DNA of 60,723 bases, from positions 115,128 through 175,850 of the forward strand of contig NZ_JAGGOY010000063.1 of assembly GCF_018614095.1 (NCBI RefSeq), in the 5' to 3' direction. The notes under the pieces are model-generated. The model was not told where the DNA came from and did not search any database. It saw nothing but the letters and a program-made list of their open reading frames with translations. This DNA is from Streptomyces sp. ISL-87. Lineage in GTDB: Bacteria; Actinomycetota; Actinomycetes; Streptomycetales; Streptomycetaceae. A program made the position numbers and the translations under genes. Shown in pieces: positions 18,656 to 27,793 of the stretch (its first letter is position 1; every line of letters starts with the position of its first letter).

Positions 18656-19186
18656 GTGCAGTGGATGAACCTGAGTGAGCAGACCGTATACAAGAACCGC
18701 TGGTTCGACGTGAATCTCGCCGATGTGGAACTCCCCGACGGCCGGCACCTGGACCACTTCGTGATCCGGCTGCGCCCGGTCGCCGTCGCCACGGCCGTCA
18801 ACGAGGCCAACGAGGTGCTGCTGCTGTGGCGGCACCGGTTCATCACCGGCAGCTGGGGCTGGGAACTGCCCGCCGGCGTGGTCGAGGACGGCGAGGACAT
18901 CGCCGTCGCCGCGGCCCGGGAGATGGAGGAGGAATCAGGCTGGCGGCCCGGCCCGCTCCAGCACCTGATGACCGTGGAGCCCTCCAACGGGCTGACCGAC
19001 GCCCGCCACCACCTCTACTGGGCGGACGGGGCCACGTACATCGGCCACCCGGAGGACGACTTCGAGTCCTCGCGCCGCGAGTGGGTCCCGCTGAAACTCG
19101 TGCCGGACATGATCGCGCGCGGCGAGATCCCGGCCGCCAACATGGCGGCCGGGCTGCTGCTTCTGCACCATCTGCGGCTCGGTTAG
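18656..19186 (+). CDS. Nudix hydrolase (ADP-ribose pyrophosphatase-like)
   Basis: 176-aa Nudix protein. The Nudix box is complete: GVVEDGEDIAVAAAREMEEE followed by SGW (G-x5-E-x7-RE-x-EE), near residues 74-96. The family cleaves nucleoside diphosphate-linked substrates; the length and N-terminal strand region (ADVELPDGRHLDHFVIRLRPVAV) suggest an ADP-ribose or sugar-nucleotide hydrolase. GTG 18656 is chosen for the GGAAGGTGG site; ATG 18665 is an alternative. The stop overlaps the stop of the convergent dehydrogenase gene by 4 bp. Confidence 0.85.
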   Translation: MQWMNLSEQTVYKNRWFDVNLADVELPDGRHLDHFVIRLRPVAVATAVNEANEVLLLWRHRFITGSWGWELPAGVVEDGEDIAVAAAREMEEESGWRPGPLQHLMTVEPSNGLTDARHHLYWADGATYIGHPEDDFESSRREWVPLKLVPDMIARGEIPAANMAAGLLLLHHLRLG

Positions 19187-20076
19187 CCGTACGGGTAGAA
19201 GCCCGAGCCGGTCTTGCGGCCGAGGCGGCCCGCGTCGACCATCCGCTGGAGCAGCGGGGGAGCGGCGTACAGGGGCTCCTTGAACTCGGCGTACATCGAG
19301 TCGGCCACCGAGGCGACGGTGTCCAGGCCGATCAGGTCCGCGAGCTTCAGCGGGCCCATCGGGTGGGCGCAGCCCAGCTCCATGCCGTTGTCGATGTCCT
19401 CGCGGCTCGCGATGCCGGACTCGAACATCCGGATCGCCGACAACAGGTACGGGATGAGCAGTGCGTTGACGACGAAGCCGGAACGGTCCTGGGCGCGGAT
19501 CGCGTGCTTGCCGAGCACGTCCCGCACCAGGGCCTCTGCCCGCTTCACCGTCTCCTCGCCCGTGGTCAGGGCGGGGATCAGCTCGACGAGCTTCTGCACC
19601 GGGGCCGGGTTGAAGAAGTGGATGCCGATGACCTGGTCCGGGCGCGAGGTGGCGACGGCCAGCTTCACCAGCGGAATCGAGGAGGTGTTGGAGGCGAGGA
19701 TCGCGTCCGGACGGGTGATCACCTGGTCGAGGACCTGGAAGATCTCCGTCTTGACCTGCTCGTTCTCGACGACGGCCTCGATGACGAGATCGCGGTCGGC
19801 GAACTCGCCGAGGTCGGTGGTGAAGGTGAGGCGGGCCAGGGTGGCGTCCCGCTCCTCCTCGCTGATCTTGCCGCGTTCGGCGGCCTTCATCAGGGAGTTG
19901 TGCAGCCGGGTGCGCCCGATCTCCAGGGCCTCGCCAGTGGTCTCGGCGACCTTCACCTCAAGACCGCTGCGGGCACACACCTCGGCGATGCCGGCGCCCA
20001 TTTGGCCACAGCCCACTACGCCGACCCGTGCGATGTCGGTAGGGAGGTCCGTCACTTCGTGCCTTTCGCTGCTCAT
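19183..20076 (-). CDS. 3-hydroxybutyryl-CoA dehydrogenase
   Basis: 297-aa NAD-dependent dehydrogenase that interconverts acetoacetyl-CoA and 3-hydroxybutyryl-CoA in fatty-acid oxidation or butyryl-CoA supply. The Rossmann motif VGVVGCGQMGAGIAEV lies near residue 20; SNTSSIPLVKLA and IGIHFFNPAPVQKLVELI (catalytic His) follow, and the C-terminal helical domain includes GFVVNALLIPYL and NGMELGCAHPMGPLKLADLIGLD. Length is typical for the short bacterial form (about 285). The ATG at 20076 is in the conserved position with a weak ribosome site. Confidence 0.92.
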   Translation of the reverse strand: MSSERHEVTDLPTDIARVGVVGCGQMGAGIAEVCARSGLEVKVAETTGEALEIGRTRLHNSLMKAAERGKISEEERDATLARLTFTTDLGEFADRDLVIEAVVENEQVKTEIFQVLDQVITRPDAILASNTSSIPLVKLAVATSRPDQVIGIHFFNPAPVQKLVELIPALTTGEETVKRAEALVRDVLGKHAIRAQDRSGFVVNALLIPYLLSAIRMFESGIASREDIDNGMELGCAHPMGPLKLADLIGLDTVASVADSMYAEFKEPLYAAPPLLQRMVDAGRLGRKTGSGFYPYG

Positions 20077-20230
20077 CCATCGCGGGTCCCCCGTACCTGG
20101 CAGTGGTAACTGCGTTCCGGCGCCCGCCACGCCCCCCGACGTTACCCCCGACCTTGGCCTTGGTGGCGGGCCGGGGCGGGCATGCTGAACGCACGCAGAG
20201 CATTGTCACTGAACGGAGTGGAGTCGTCAC

Positions 20231-21532
20231 ATGGCGTACATCGGACGGCGGGGACTGCTGACGGGTGCCACGGGGGCGCTGGTCACGGCGGCGGCGGGGC
20301 CGGCGGGAGCGGCACAGCAGGCGGGAGCAGCGGCGGAGCGGGGGGCGCAGCGGGGGGCCCGGCGGGCGGAAGCGCCGGCCCCGCGGGCAGAAGGGAAGGG
20401 GGCGACGGCCGCCGAGTTCCGCGGGATGTGGATCGCCACCGTAGAGAACGTGGACTGGCCCTCCGAGAGCGGGCTGTCGGCCGGGGAGCAGCGGGCCGAG
20501 CTGCTCGCCCTGCTCGACACCGCCGTCGAGCGCCGCCTGAACGCGGTGATCCTCCAGGTCCGGCCGACGGCCGACTCGATGTGGCCCGCGGCCCGGGAGC
20601 CCTGGTCGCAGTGGCTGTCCGGGGAACAGGGCGTCGATCCCGGATGGGACCCGCTCGGCACCGCCGTCGCCGAAGCGCATGCTCGCGGGCTGGAGCTGCA
20701 CGCCTGGTTCAACCCGTACCGGGTGGCCAACCACACCGACCTCGACCTGCTGGCGCCGTCCCACCCGGCCCGGCGCAACCCCGAGTGGACGGTTCCGTAC
20801 GGGGGCAAGACCTACTACAACCCCGGGCTGCCCGACGTGCGGCTCTTCGTCCAGGAGGCCATGCTCGACGCCGTCTCCCGCTACGCGGTGGACGGGGTGC
20901 ACTGGGACGACTACTTCTACCCGTACCCCGTCGAGGACGAGTACTTCGACGACGACGAGGCGTACGAGGCGTACGGCGGCTCTTTCTCCTCCCGCGGGGA
21001 CTGGCGCCGGAACAACACCGACACCCTGGTCCGGGAGATGTCCGAACGGCTGGCGAAGGTCCGGCCGGCGGCGCGGTTCGGCGTCAGCCCGTTCGCGATC
21101 TGGCGCAACGACGACGTGGATCCGGCCGGGTCGCCGACGCGGGCGGGCATCGCCACGTACGACGACCTGTACGCGGACACGCGCAAGTGGGTGACCGAGG
21201 GCTGGATCGACTACATCGTGCCGCAGGCCTACTGGCACATCGGGCACCCGACCGCCGACTACGCCGCGATCGTGCCGTGGTGGGCCCGGACGGTCGCGGG
21301 CACGTCCGTACAGCTGTACGTGGGCGAGGCGCTCTACCGCTGCGACCCCGACAGCTCCACCGCCGCCTGGCGCGATCCGGCGGAGCTGTCGCGGCATGTG
21401 CGGTTCGCCAGGGGCTACGCGGAGGTCCGCGGCCATGCCTACTTCTCGGCGAAGCAGGTGGTCGCGGACCCGAACGGGGCGATGGCCAGGGTTGTCGCCG
21501 ACCATTACCCGACGGCTGTGCCGCCGCGCTGA
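20231..21532 (+). CDS. Secreted family-10-like glycosyl hydrolase (GHL10/DUF187)
   Basis: 433-aa exported protein. The N-terminus MAYIGRRGLLTGATGALVT has twin arginines, so Tat export is likely. The rest is the GHL10 barrel: FRGMWIATVENVDWPSE, LNAVILQVRPTADSMW, HAWFNPYRVAN, YNPGLPDVR, YAVDGVHWDDYFYPYP with the catalytic-type acidic residues, and YIVPQAYWHIG. Known relatives act on cell-wall polysaccharides or sugar chains; the substrate here is unknown. An Ala/Arg-rich linker follows the signal. ATG 20231 is in line with the signal. Confidence 0.88.
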   Translation: MAYIGRRGLLTGATGALVTAAAGPAGAAQQAGAAAERGAQRGARRAEAPAPRAEGKGATAAEFRGMWIATVENVDWPSESGLSAGEQRAELLALLDTAVERRLNAVILQVRPTADSMWPAAREPWSQWLSGEQGVDPGWDPLGTAVAEAHARGLELHAWFNPYRVANHTDLDLLAPSHPARRNPEWTVPYGGKTYYNPGLPDVRLFVQEAMLDAVSRYAVDGVHWDDYFYPYPVEDEYFDDDEAYEAYGGSFSSRGDWRRNNTDTLVREMSERLAKVRPAARFGVSPFAIWRNDDVDPAGSPTRAGIATYDDLYADTRKWVTEGWIDYIVPQAYWHIGHPTADYAAIVPWWARTVAGTSVQLYVGEALYRCDPDSSTAAWRDPAELSRHVRFARGYAEVRGHAYFSAKQVVADPNGAMARVVADHYPTAVPPR

Positions 21533-21545
21533 TTCCCGCGCTGAT

Positions 21546-21743
21546 TCAGTGGGTGGGTTCCGTGGGGTGCTTCACGACGCAGTCGGGGCCCGGGGACATG
21601 ACGGCCTCGTGCCCGTCGGCGAAGCGGACTCGGTAGGGAGGGGTTCCGTTCTCTCCCAGGACCTGGGTGATCTCGCCGACCTTGTCGTGCTGGCCCACGA
21701 TCCTGCCGTGCTGCACCAACTGGTCGCCCTCGGTCGCGCGCAT
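21546..21743 (-). CDS. DUF1918 protein
   Basis: 65-aa protein of the actinobacterial DUF1918 family: MRATEGDQLVQHGRIVGQ, VGEITQVLGENGTPPYRVRF and GHEAVMSPGPDCVV. The fold resembles a small SH3-like barrel; no function is established. ATG 21743 has GGAGG six bases before it. It is convergent with the glycosidase, separated by 13 bp, and lies 57 bp downstream of the EamA gene on the same strand. Confidence 0.85.
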   Translation of the reverse strand: MRATEGDQLVQHGRIVGQHDKVGEITQVLGENGTPPYRVRFADGHEAVMSPGPDCVVKHPTEPTH

Positions 21744-21800
21744 AGCTGACCTCCTCGGTGGCGGTCCGATCCGGTGCTAGCAGTTTAGGTCGTTTCCCTG

Positions 21801-22716
<916 letters not shown>

Positions 22717-22718
<2 letters not shown>

Positions 22719-24150
22719 GTACGAGCGTAGCAGTGTGGCTGAGCTGGCAGAATCCCTGCGATCAGAGTTGAACCGCTACTCAGTGGGTGGAAAGCTGCCA
22801 TCGAGCCGGGCTCTCGTGGAGCGCTACCGGGTCAGCCCGGTCACCGTCTCCCGGGCCCTCGCCCAGCTCGCCGCCGAGGGGCTCGTGGTCACCCGGCCGG
22901 GCGCCGGGGTGTACCGGGCCCGGCCGCGTACCGAGACCGGGGCCCCCGGGGACACCTCCTGGCAGGAGGTCGCGCTCAGCGCGGAGGGGGCCGGGGAGGT
23001 GGTTCCGCGTTCCGTGGACGCCGCCGGGGTGCTGATCACGCTGGCCGCGCCGCCGCCCGGGGTGATCGAGCTCCACAGCGGGTACCTGCACCCCTCGCTC
23101 CAGCCCGAGCGCGCCATGGCCGCCGCCCTGGCCCGCGCCGGGCGGCGCCCCGGGGCCTGGGGGCGGCCGCCCGTGGAGGGTCTGCACGAGCTGCGCGACT
23201 GGTTCGCCCGGGAGATCGGCGGGGCCGTGGCCGCCGCCGACGTACTGGTCACCGCGGGCGGGCAGAGCGCGCTGACCACCGCTCTGCGGGCGCTGGCCCC
23301 GCCCGGGGCGCCGATCCTCGTGGAGTCCCCGACCTACCCGGGGCTGCTGGCCATCGCCCGCGCCTCCGGCTGCAGGCCCGTGCCCGTCCCGGTGGACGGC
23401 GACGGGGTCCGGCCGGAGCTGCTGGCCGCCGCCTTCGAAGCCACCGGCGCACGGGTCTTCGTCTGCCAGCCGCTGTTCCAGAACCCGACCGGTGCGGTGC
23501 TGTCGGCCGAGCGGCGGGGCGAGGTGCTGCGGATCGCGCGGGCCGCCGGGGCCTTCGTGGTCGAGGACGACTACGCCCGGGCCCTCGCCCACGAGGACGC
23601 CGGCCCGCTGCCCGCCCCGCTCGCCGCCGACGACGCCGACGGGGTGGTGGTGCACGTCAGATCGCTGACCAAGGTCACCTCGCCCAGCCTGCGGGTGGGA
23701 GCGCTGGCCGCCCGCGGACCGGTGCTGGAGCGGCTGCGCGCCATTCAGGTGGTGGACAGCTTCTTCGTCCCCCGGACGCTCCAGGAGGCCGCCCTCGAAC
23801 TGGTCGGCGCGCCGGCCTGGCCGCGCCACCTGCGGGCCGTCGCCGCCGAGCTGCGCCACCGGCGGGACGTGCTCGCCGGCGCGCTGCGACGGGAGCTGCC
23901 CGGCCTGACCGTCCCTCACCTGCCCTCCGGCGGGTACCAGTTGTGGGCCCGGCTCGGCGAGGGCGGCGACGATACGGCCTTCACGGCGGCGGCCCTGCGC
24001 GCCGGGGTCGCGGTCGCACCCGGGCGGCCGTACTTCTGTGCCGAGCCGCCGAGTCCCTACGTACGGCTCAGCTTCGCGGGAGTTTCGGGCGCGGGGGAGC
24101 TGGCCGAGGCCGTCCACCGGCTGCGCAACGGGCTCGGTCCAGGCGCTTGA
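22717..24150 (+). CDS. MocR-type regulator (GntR HTH fused to PLP aminotransferase fold)
   Basis: 477-aa regulator. The N-terminal GntR winged helix (SVGGKLPSSRALVERYRVSPVTVSRALAQLAAEGLVVTRPGAGVY) covers residues about 20-66. The rest is a fold-type I aminotransferase domain: TAGGQSALTTALRALA, ESPTYPGLLAIARA, CQPLFQNPTGAVLS, VVEDDYARAL and the PLP-lysine segment RSLTKVTSPSLRVG. MocR proteins sense PLP or amino compounds. ATG 22717 overlaps the divergent EamA start; TATTCT at 22703-22708 fits a -10 for a leaderless transcript. A PLP- or amino-acid-responsive control of the transporter is inferred. Confidence 0.88.
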
Positions 24151-24181
24151 CCCCATGCGGCACGCGGCTCACCATCACCGC

Positions 24182-24757
24182 ATGCATGTTCGGGTTTCGC
24201 TCGTCGCCGCTGCCCGTGGTTCCTCGCTGCTCGCCGAGCGCTTCGACGACGACCGTCCGCTGGACGGGGCAGGCTGGCGCGCCGTGGAGTCCGCCGCGCG
24301 GGGACTCGTACCGCTGGGCGCCGCCGAGCTCCGCTACTGCTCGCCCAGCCCGCGCAGCCGGGCCACCGGGGAGGCCCTCGGGTACGCCCCGCTCGCCCAG
24401 CCCGCGCTGCGCGACTGCGACATGGGCCGCTGGCGCGGGCTGACCCTGGGCGAGGTGACCGCGCGCGAACCCGGGGCGGTGGACCTCTGGCTCACCGACC
24501 CCCTCTGCGCCCCGCACGGCGGGGAGTCCCTGCTCGCCTTCATCTCCCGGATCGGCGGCTGGCTGGACACCCGCCCCGCCGACGACGGGGGAGCCATCGT
24601 GGCGGTGGCGGAGCCTTCGGTGGTCCGGGCGGCCCTGGTCTACGCGCTGAAGGCGCCGCCGCTGACGTACTGGAACGTGGACGTACGCCCACTCTCGACC
24701 GTGACCCTGACGGGCTGGTCGGGGCGCTGGCACCTCTCCCTCCAGGCCCCGGTGTGA
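24182..24757 (+). CDS. Histidine phosphatase superfamily protein, degenerate active site
   Basis: 191-aa protein with the fold cues of the branch-2-like histidine phosphatases: RFDDDRPLDGAGWRAVESAARGL, YCSPSPRSRATGEALG, DCDMGRWRGLTLGEV, HGGESLLAF and VAVAEPSVVRAALVY. The N-terminal RHG motif that carries the phosphorylated histidine is replaced by ARG (VSLVAAARGSS), so it may lack phosphatase activity. I recall the same variant in other Streptomyces. ATG 24182 is chosen; ATG 24155 is also in frame. It starts 31 bp after the MocR gene and may be co-transcribed. Confidence 0.75.
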   Translation: MHVRVSLVAAARGSSLLAERFDDDRPLDGAGWRAVESAARGLVPLGAAELRYCSPSPRSRATGEALGYAPLAQPALRDCDMGRWRGLTLGEVTAREPGAVDLWLTDPLCAPHGGESLLAFISRIGGWLDTRPADDGGAIVAVAEPSVVRAALVYALKAPPLTYWNVDVRPLSTVTLTGWSGRWHLSLQAPV

Positions 24758-24814
24758 CCCGCGTACGCGCGTCCGTGTGAGCAGGCCGGATCGGCGCCGT
24801 CGCATCATCGATGA

Positions 24815-24879
24815 GACTGCGTCCTTGAGTTGGCCGCGAGCGCTTGAGTTGGCCCGGGTGAGCGTCGTGGTTGGCCCGC
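24815..24879. repeat. Left IS21-like terminal repeat array
   Basis: Three TTGGCC-containing units begin at 24830, 24849 and 24871. The inner 34 bp (24846-24879, starting GAGTTGGCCCGGGTGAGCG) match 26554-26587 in inverse orientation at 31 of 34 bases; the similarity continues outward to about 24815. Multiple roughly 20-bp terminal repeats are the hallmark of IS21-family ends. Confidence 0.7.
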
Positions 24880-24881
24880 AA

Positions 24882-25874
24882 TCAACGCCCCTGTCCAGAG
24901 GGTGGTTGTTCGGCGAACGAGGTGCGGTAGGCGCGTGGGCTGATCGCCAGGCGGGATGTGAAGTGCTGGCGCATGGTGACCTCGCTGCCGAAACCGGACC
25001 GGCGGGCGACCTCGGGCATGGGCAGGTCGGTGCGTTCGAGAAGTTTCTGGGCCGTCGCGATGCGGTGGTCCAGAAGCCAGCGCAGCGGGGTGGCTCCGGT
25101 GGCCGCCGCGAAGTGCCGGGCGAAGGAGCGCGGCGACATCCCGGCACGGGCGGCGAGTGCGGACACGGTGAGCGGCTCGTCGAGATGCGCCAGGGCAAAG
25201 GTGCGTACCTCGGCCAGTGCGTCCGCGTCGCGGTCGGTGTGCGGGGTCGGATGTTCGATGAACTGGGCCTGGGTGCCGGTCCGGAACGGTGCGGTGACCA
25301 TGGATCGGGCGACCGTCGCGGCCGCCTCCGCGCCGTGCATGGCGCGCACCAGGTGCAGACACAGGTCGATGCCGGCAGCGGTGCCGGCGGATGTCCACAG
25401 ATTGCTGTCCTCGAGGAACAGGACGTCCGGCTCGACCCGCACCTGTGGGTGCCGGGCCCGCAGCAGATCGGCCAGTGCCCAGTGGGTCAGCGCCCGGCGG
25501 CCGTCCAGCAGGCCCGCCTGGGCGAGCGTGAACGCTCCGCCGCACAGCGCGGCGATGGTGGTGCCCTGGACGTGGGCGCGGCGCAGTGCCGCGAGGACCG
25601 GCTCGGGTGCCGGGGTGACATGGTCGTCCAGGCCCGGTACCAGGATCAGCTCGGCGCGGGGTAGCCAGGCGAGGGTGCGGTCCGGTGTGAGCGCGAGCCC
25701 GCCGCGCATCGGTACCGGCTCGGGGCCGACGGCCACCCGGCGCAGCTCGAACGTGGGCACCCCGCGGTCGGTGCGGTCCGCGCCCCACACCTCGGTGATC
25801 ACCGAGACGTCGAAGGCCCGGATGCCGGGGAAGGCGAGCAGGGCGATGCGGTGGGCGGGGGCCGGTTGCGTCAC
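24882..25874 (-). CDS. GlxA-family AraC-type regulator (DJ-1/PfpI plus AraC HTH)
   Basis: 330-aa regulator. The N-terminal 180 residues are a DJ-1/PfpI-like domain (IALLAFPGIRAFDVSVITEVWG, ELILVPGLDD, IAALCGGAFTLAQAGLLDGRRALTHW with the nucleophile-elbow Cys). The C-terminal 100 residues are the AraC double helix-turn-helix (EPLTVSALAARAGMSPRSFARHFAAATG and MPEVARRSGFGSEVTMRQHF). GTG 25874 is the start. It is divergent from an isochorismatase-type gene across 74 bp and probably controls it. Its stop is 2 bp inside the left terminal repeat. Confidence 0.88.
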   Translation of the reverse strand: MTQPAPAHRIALLAFPGIRAFDVSVITEVWGADRTDRGVPTFELRRVAVGPEPVPMRGGLALTPDRTLAWLPRAELILVPGLDDHVTPAPEPVLAALRRAHVQGTTIAALCGGAFTLAQAGLLDGRRALTHWALADLLRARHPQVRVEPDVLFLEDSNLWTSAGTAAGIDLCLHLVRAMHGAEAAATVARSMVTAPFRTGTQAQFIEHPTPHTDRDADALAEVRTFALAHLDEPLTVSALAARAGMSPRSFARHFAAATGATPLRWLLDHRIATAQKLLERTDLPMPEVARRSGFGSEVTMRQHFTSRLAISPRAYRTSFAEQPPSGQGR

Positions 25875-25948
25875 CGTGGCAGTAAACCATCGATCGCTGT
25901 CTTTCTGCCTCCTGTGAACCGGCCCGGCCCGGCGGCAGAATCGTGGGC

Positions 25949-26536
25949 ATGGAGATCACACAGAACGCGGCGCTGGTAGTGGTGGACGTGCAGAAGGGCT
26001 TCGACGAGTCGGAGTTCTGGGGCCCGCGCAACAACCCGGCCGCCGACGAGAACATCGCTTCCCTGATCGCGGCCTGGCAGGACACGGACCGGCCGGTCGT
26101 CTTCGTGCGGCACGACTCCAAGGAGCCCGGCTCGCCGCTGCGGACCGGGTGCGAGGGCAACGACTTCAAGGCATACGTCGAGGAGCGGCGCGGCAAGGGC
26201 GGCGGGCCGGAGCTGCTCGTCACCAAGTCCGTGAACTCGGCGTTCTACGGCGCCCCCGATCTTGACGACTGGTTCAAGGCGGCGGGTATCACCCAGGCCG
26301 TACTGGCCGGTATCCAGACCAACATGTGCGTGGAGACCACCGCCCGCATGGGCGGCAACCTCGGCTACGACGTGTTGGTCGCCCTCGACGCCACCCACAC
26401 CTTCGACCTGACCGGCCCGAACGGCTGGCGCCTGACGGCCGACGAGCTGGCCCGGGCGAGTGCCGTCTCACTGCACGGAGGGGGCTTCGCCCGGGTGGTG
26501 ACGACCAGCGAGCTGGTGGCCGCCGCCCGCCCCTGA
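25949..26536 (+). CDS. Isochorismatase-family cysteine hydrolase
   Basis: 195-aa hydrolase. The catalytic triad of the family is visible: Asp in ALVVVDVQKGF (about residue 14), Lys in LLVTKSVNSAF (about 94) and Cys in GIQTNMCVETTARMG (about 127). Relatives hydrolyse amides such as nicotinamide or related carbamoyl compounds; the substrate is unknown. ATG 25949 is preferred to an in-frame GTG two codons upstream. There is no clear ribosome site, so a leaderless or weakly initiated mRNA is possible. It pairs with the divergent GlxA-type regulator inside the repeat-flanked cassette. Confidence 0.88.
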   Translation: MEITQNAALVVVDVQKGFDESEFWGPRNNPAADENIASLIAAWQDTDRPVVFVRHDSKEPGSPLRTGCEGNDFKAYVEERRGKGGGPELLVTKSVNSAFYGAPDLDDWFKAAGITQAVLAGIQTNMCVETTARMGGNLGYDVLVALDATHTFDLTGPNGWRLTADELARASAVSLHGGGFARVVTTSELVAAARP

Positions 26537-26553
26537 CACCCCAGATCAGGGGT

Positions 26554-26619
26554 GCGGGCCAACTCCGGCGCTCACCCGGGCCAACTCGACCGCCCACAGG
26601 CCAGGTCAAAGACTCAGTC
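26554..26619. repeat. Right IS21-like terminal repeat array
   Basis: The inverse partner of 24815-24879. Units GGGCCAACTCCGGCGCTC and GGGCCAACTCGACCGC repeat with 22-bp spacing, followed by a weaker GGCCAGG unit. The array starts 18 bp after the isochorismatase stop. Confidence 0.7.
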
Positions 26620-26670
26620 ACAGCCCGTGTGACTTGGCGCGCTACATGGCCTGTACGGACAAGTAGAGCG

Positions 26671-27471
26671 CTAATTCTCGGAGGAGGTTCTCGTGAGTGG
26701 CTGATGCGCGGTGAGTTCTGCCTCTTCCAGCCAGGTGATGTACCAGCGGGCGAAGGTGACCGGCTTCCCGTCGTGAGCGAGGAGTGGGACGAGGTCGGCG
26801 TCGTCGGCTCGGCAGTCGGACCAGATTGTGCCGCGGTGGGTGCCGCTGATGATCAGCCATTCCCTCTGGGCGCAGCCGAGGTGGGAGATCACGATGGCGC
26901 CGGCGGTGCGCTCGGGGGCGAACATCAGGGCTTCCCAGCGTTCGTCCCATGCTTCGATGGCGTCGTCAAACTCCTCGATCTCGTCGAAGTCCTCTTCTTC
27001 AGGGCGTTCGGCGCGGAGCGCGTCGAGGGATTCGGGGTCCGGGCCGTGGTCGGGAAAAGGGCCGGGCGAGCATGGACAGGTCGGCCAAGTCGGCACCGCC
27101 CCCTTCCCAGCGCCAGCGGCCTTGCACGCGACGCACGGGGAAGAGACCGTATGCGGGACCCGCCCGGCCGGCGCCCACACAGGTGAGGAAGTTCCGGTAG
27201 TCCTCCGGCAACCGCACACCCATTTGAGCTTCGAGCTCGGCAAGCGCGCTTACGCGCTCAGCAGCGTCGGCCAGCGGGGGCCGGTATGCCAGAGGTCGCG
27301 TACGGACCGCGCGCAGAAGTCCAGGTCGGCCTCCCGTCCGGCCACCCCCGCCCGCAGGCCCATGAACAGCGGCGCCATGCGCTCGGCGCACGCCGCGACG
27401 TACAGACGGATCACCTCGCCGCCGCCCTCGCGCAGTGCCTCCGCGACGGCCCCCTCCACCAGCGTTTCCAT
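26671..27471 (-). pseudogene. SMI1/KNR4 (SUKH) domain gene with two frameshifts
   Basis: Three minus-strand frames join into one protein of about 265 aa. Part 1 (from ATG 27471) has METLVEGAVAEALREGGGEV and ends near DLWHTGP. Part 2 continues PPLADAAERVSALAELEAQMGVRLPEDYRNFLTCVGAG, the SUKH core. Part 3 continues FPDHGPDPESLDALRAERPEEEDFDEIEEF to AHQPLTRTSSEN. The shifts lie near 27285 and near 27055, the latter at a C/T run. SUKH proteins are immunity proteins of polymorphic toxins in many bacteria. Two sequencing errors are possible, but decay fits its place between transposon-like repeats. Confidence 0.7.
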
Positions 27472-27666
27472 GCCATACCCGCTTCTTTCGTCAGCCCGTA
27501 GGGGCCGGCTTCGATCGCGCTCTTGCTAACGTGCGCGCCCACCGTCCAACCCAGGCATCGTCGCAGGCCACTGCCCTGCGTTTGAGCGGGTCCCCCCAAC
27601 TCCGCGCACGCATCAACGCAGGTCAGGTGTGTCTGTCGCGCTACGGGTCATCTAGAACGCTCAGGC
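27472..27666. other. Gap without a supported gene
   Basis: 195 bp between the SUKH start and the next repeat array. Overlapping short frames exist but none has a ribosome site or a recognisable sequence. It contains AGAACGCTCAGG at 27654-27665, a weak extra unit of the following array. Confidence 0.5.
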
Positions 27667-27706
27667 GGGCCAAGTAGACCGCTAAAGGGCCAACAAGAAC
27701 GCTAAG
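27667..27706. repeat. Third IS21-like terminal array (two 20-bp units)
   Basis: GGGCCAAGTAGACCGCTAAA (27667-27686) and GGGCCAACAAGAACGCTAAG (27687-27706) are tandem. The related GGACAAGTAGAGCGCTAA lies at 26657-26674 in the same orientation, so the two sites flank the SUKH pseudogene. The array ends 36 bp before the argC operator. Confidence 0.65.
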
Positions 27707-27739
27707 TCTCATCGACCTGACGAAGAGCAGGCGGGCAGC

Positions 27740-27775
27740 TTTGCATAAACGTGCAGAGCTGCGTATAGTCATGCC
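27740..27775 (+). promoter_or_regulatory. ARG-box-like ArgR sites before argC
   Basis: TTGCATAAACGTGCA (27741-27755, palindrome TGCA...TGCA) and TGCGTATAGTCATGCC (27760-27775) form two tandem imperfect palindromes about one and a half to two turns apart, the expected layout for hexameric ArgR. They end about 20 bp before argC. Confidence 0.65.
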
Positions 27776-27793
27776 ATCGAAGAGGAGGGTCCG

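Noticed and set aside
19958..21505. Minus-strand frame of 515 codons opposite the family-10-like glycosidase
   Set aside because: Composition is Arg/Pro/Gly-rich with no motif; the plus-strand gene has a Tat signal and clear catalytic segments.
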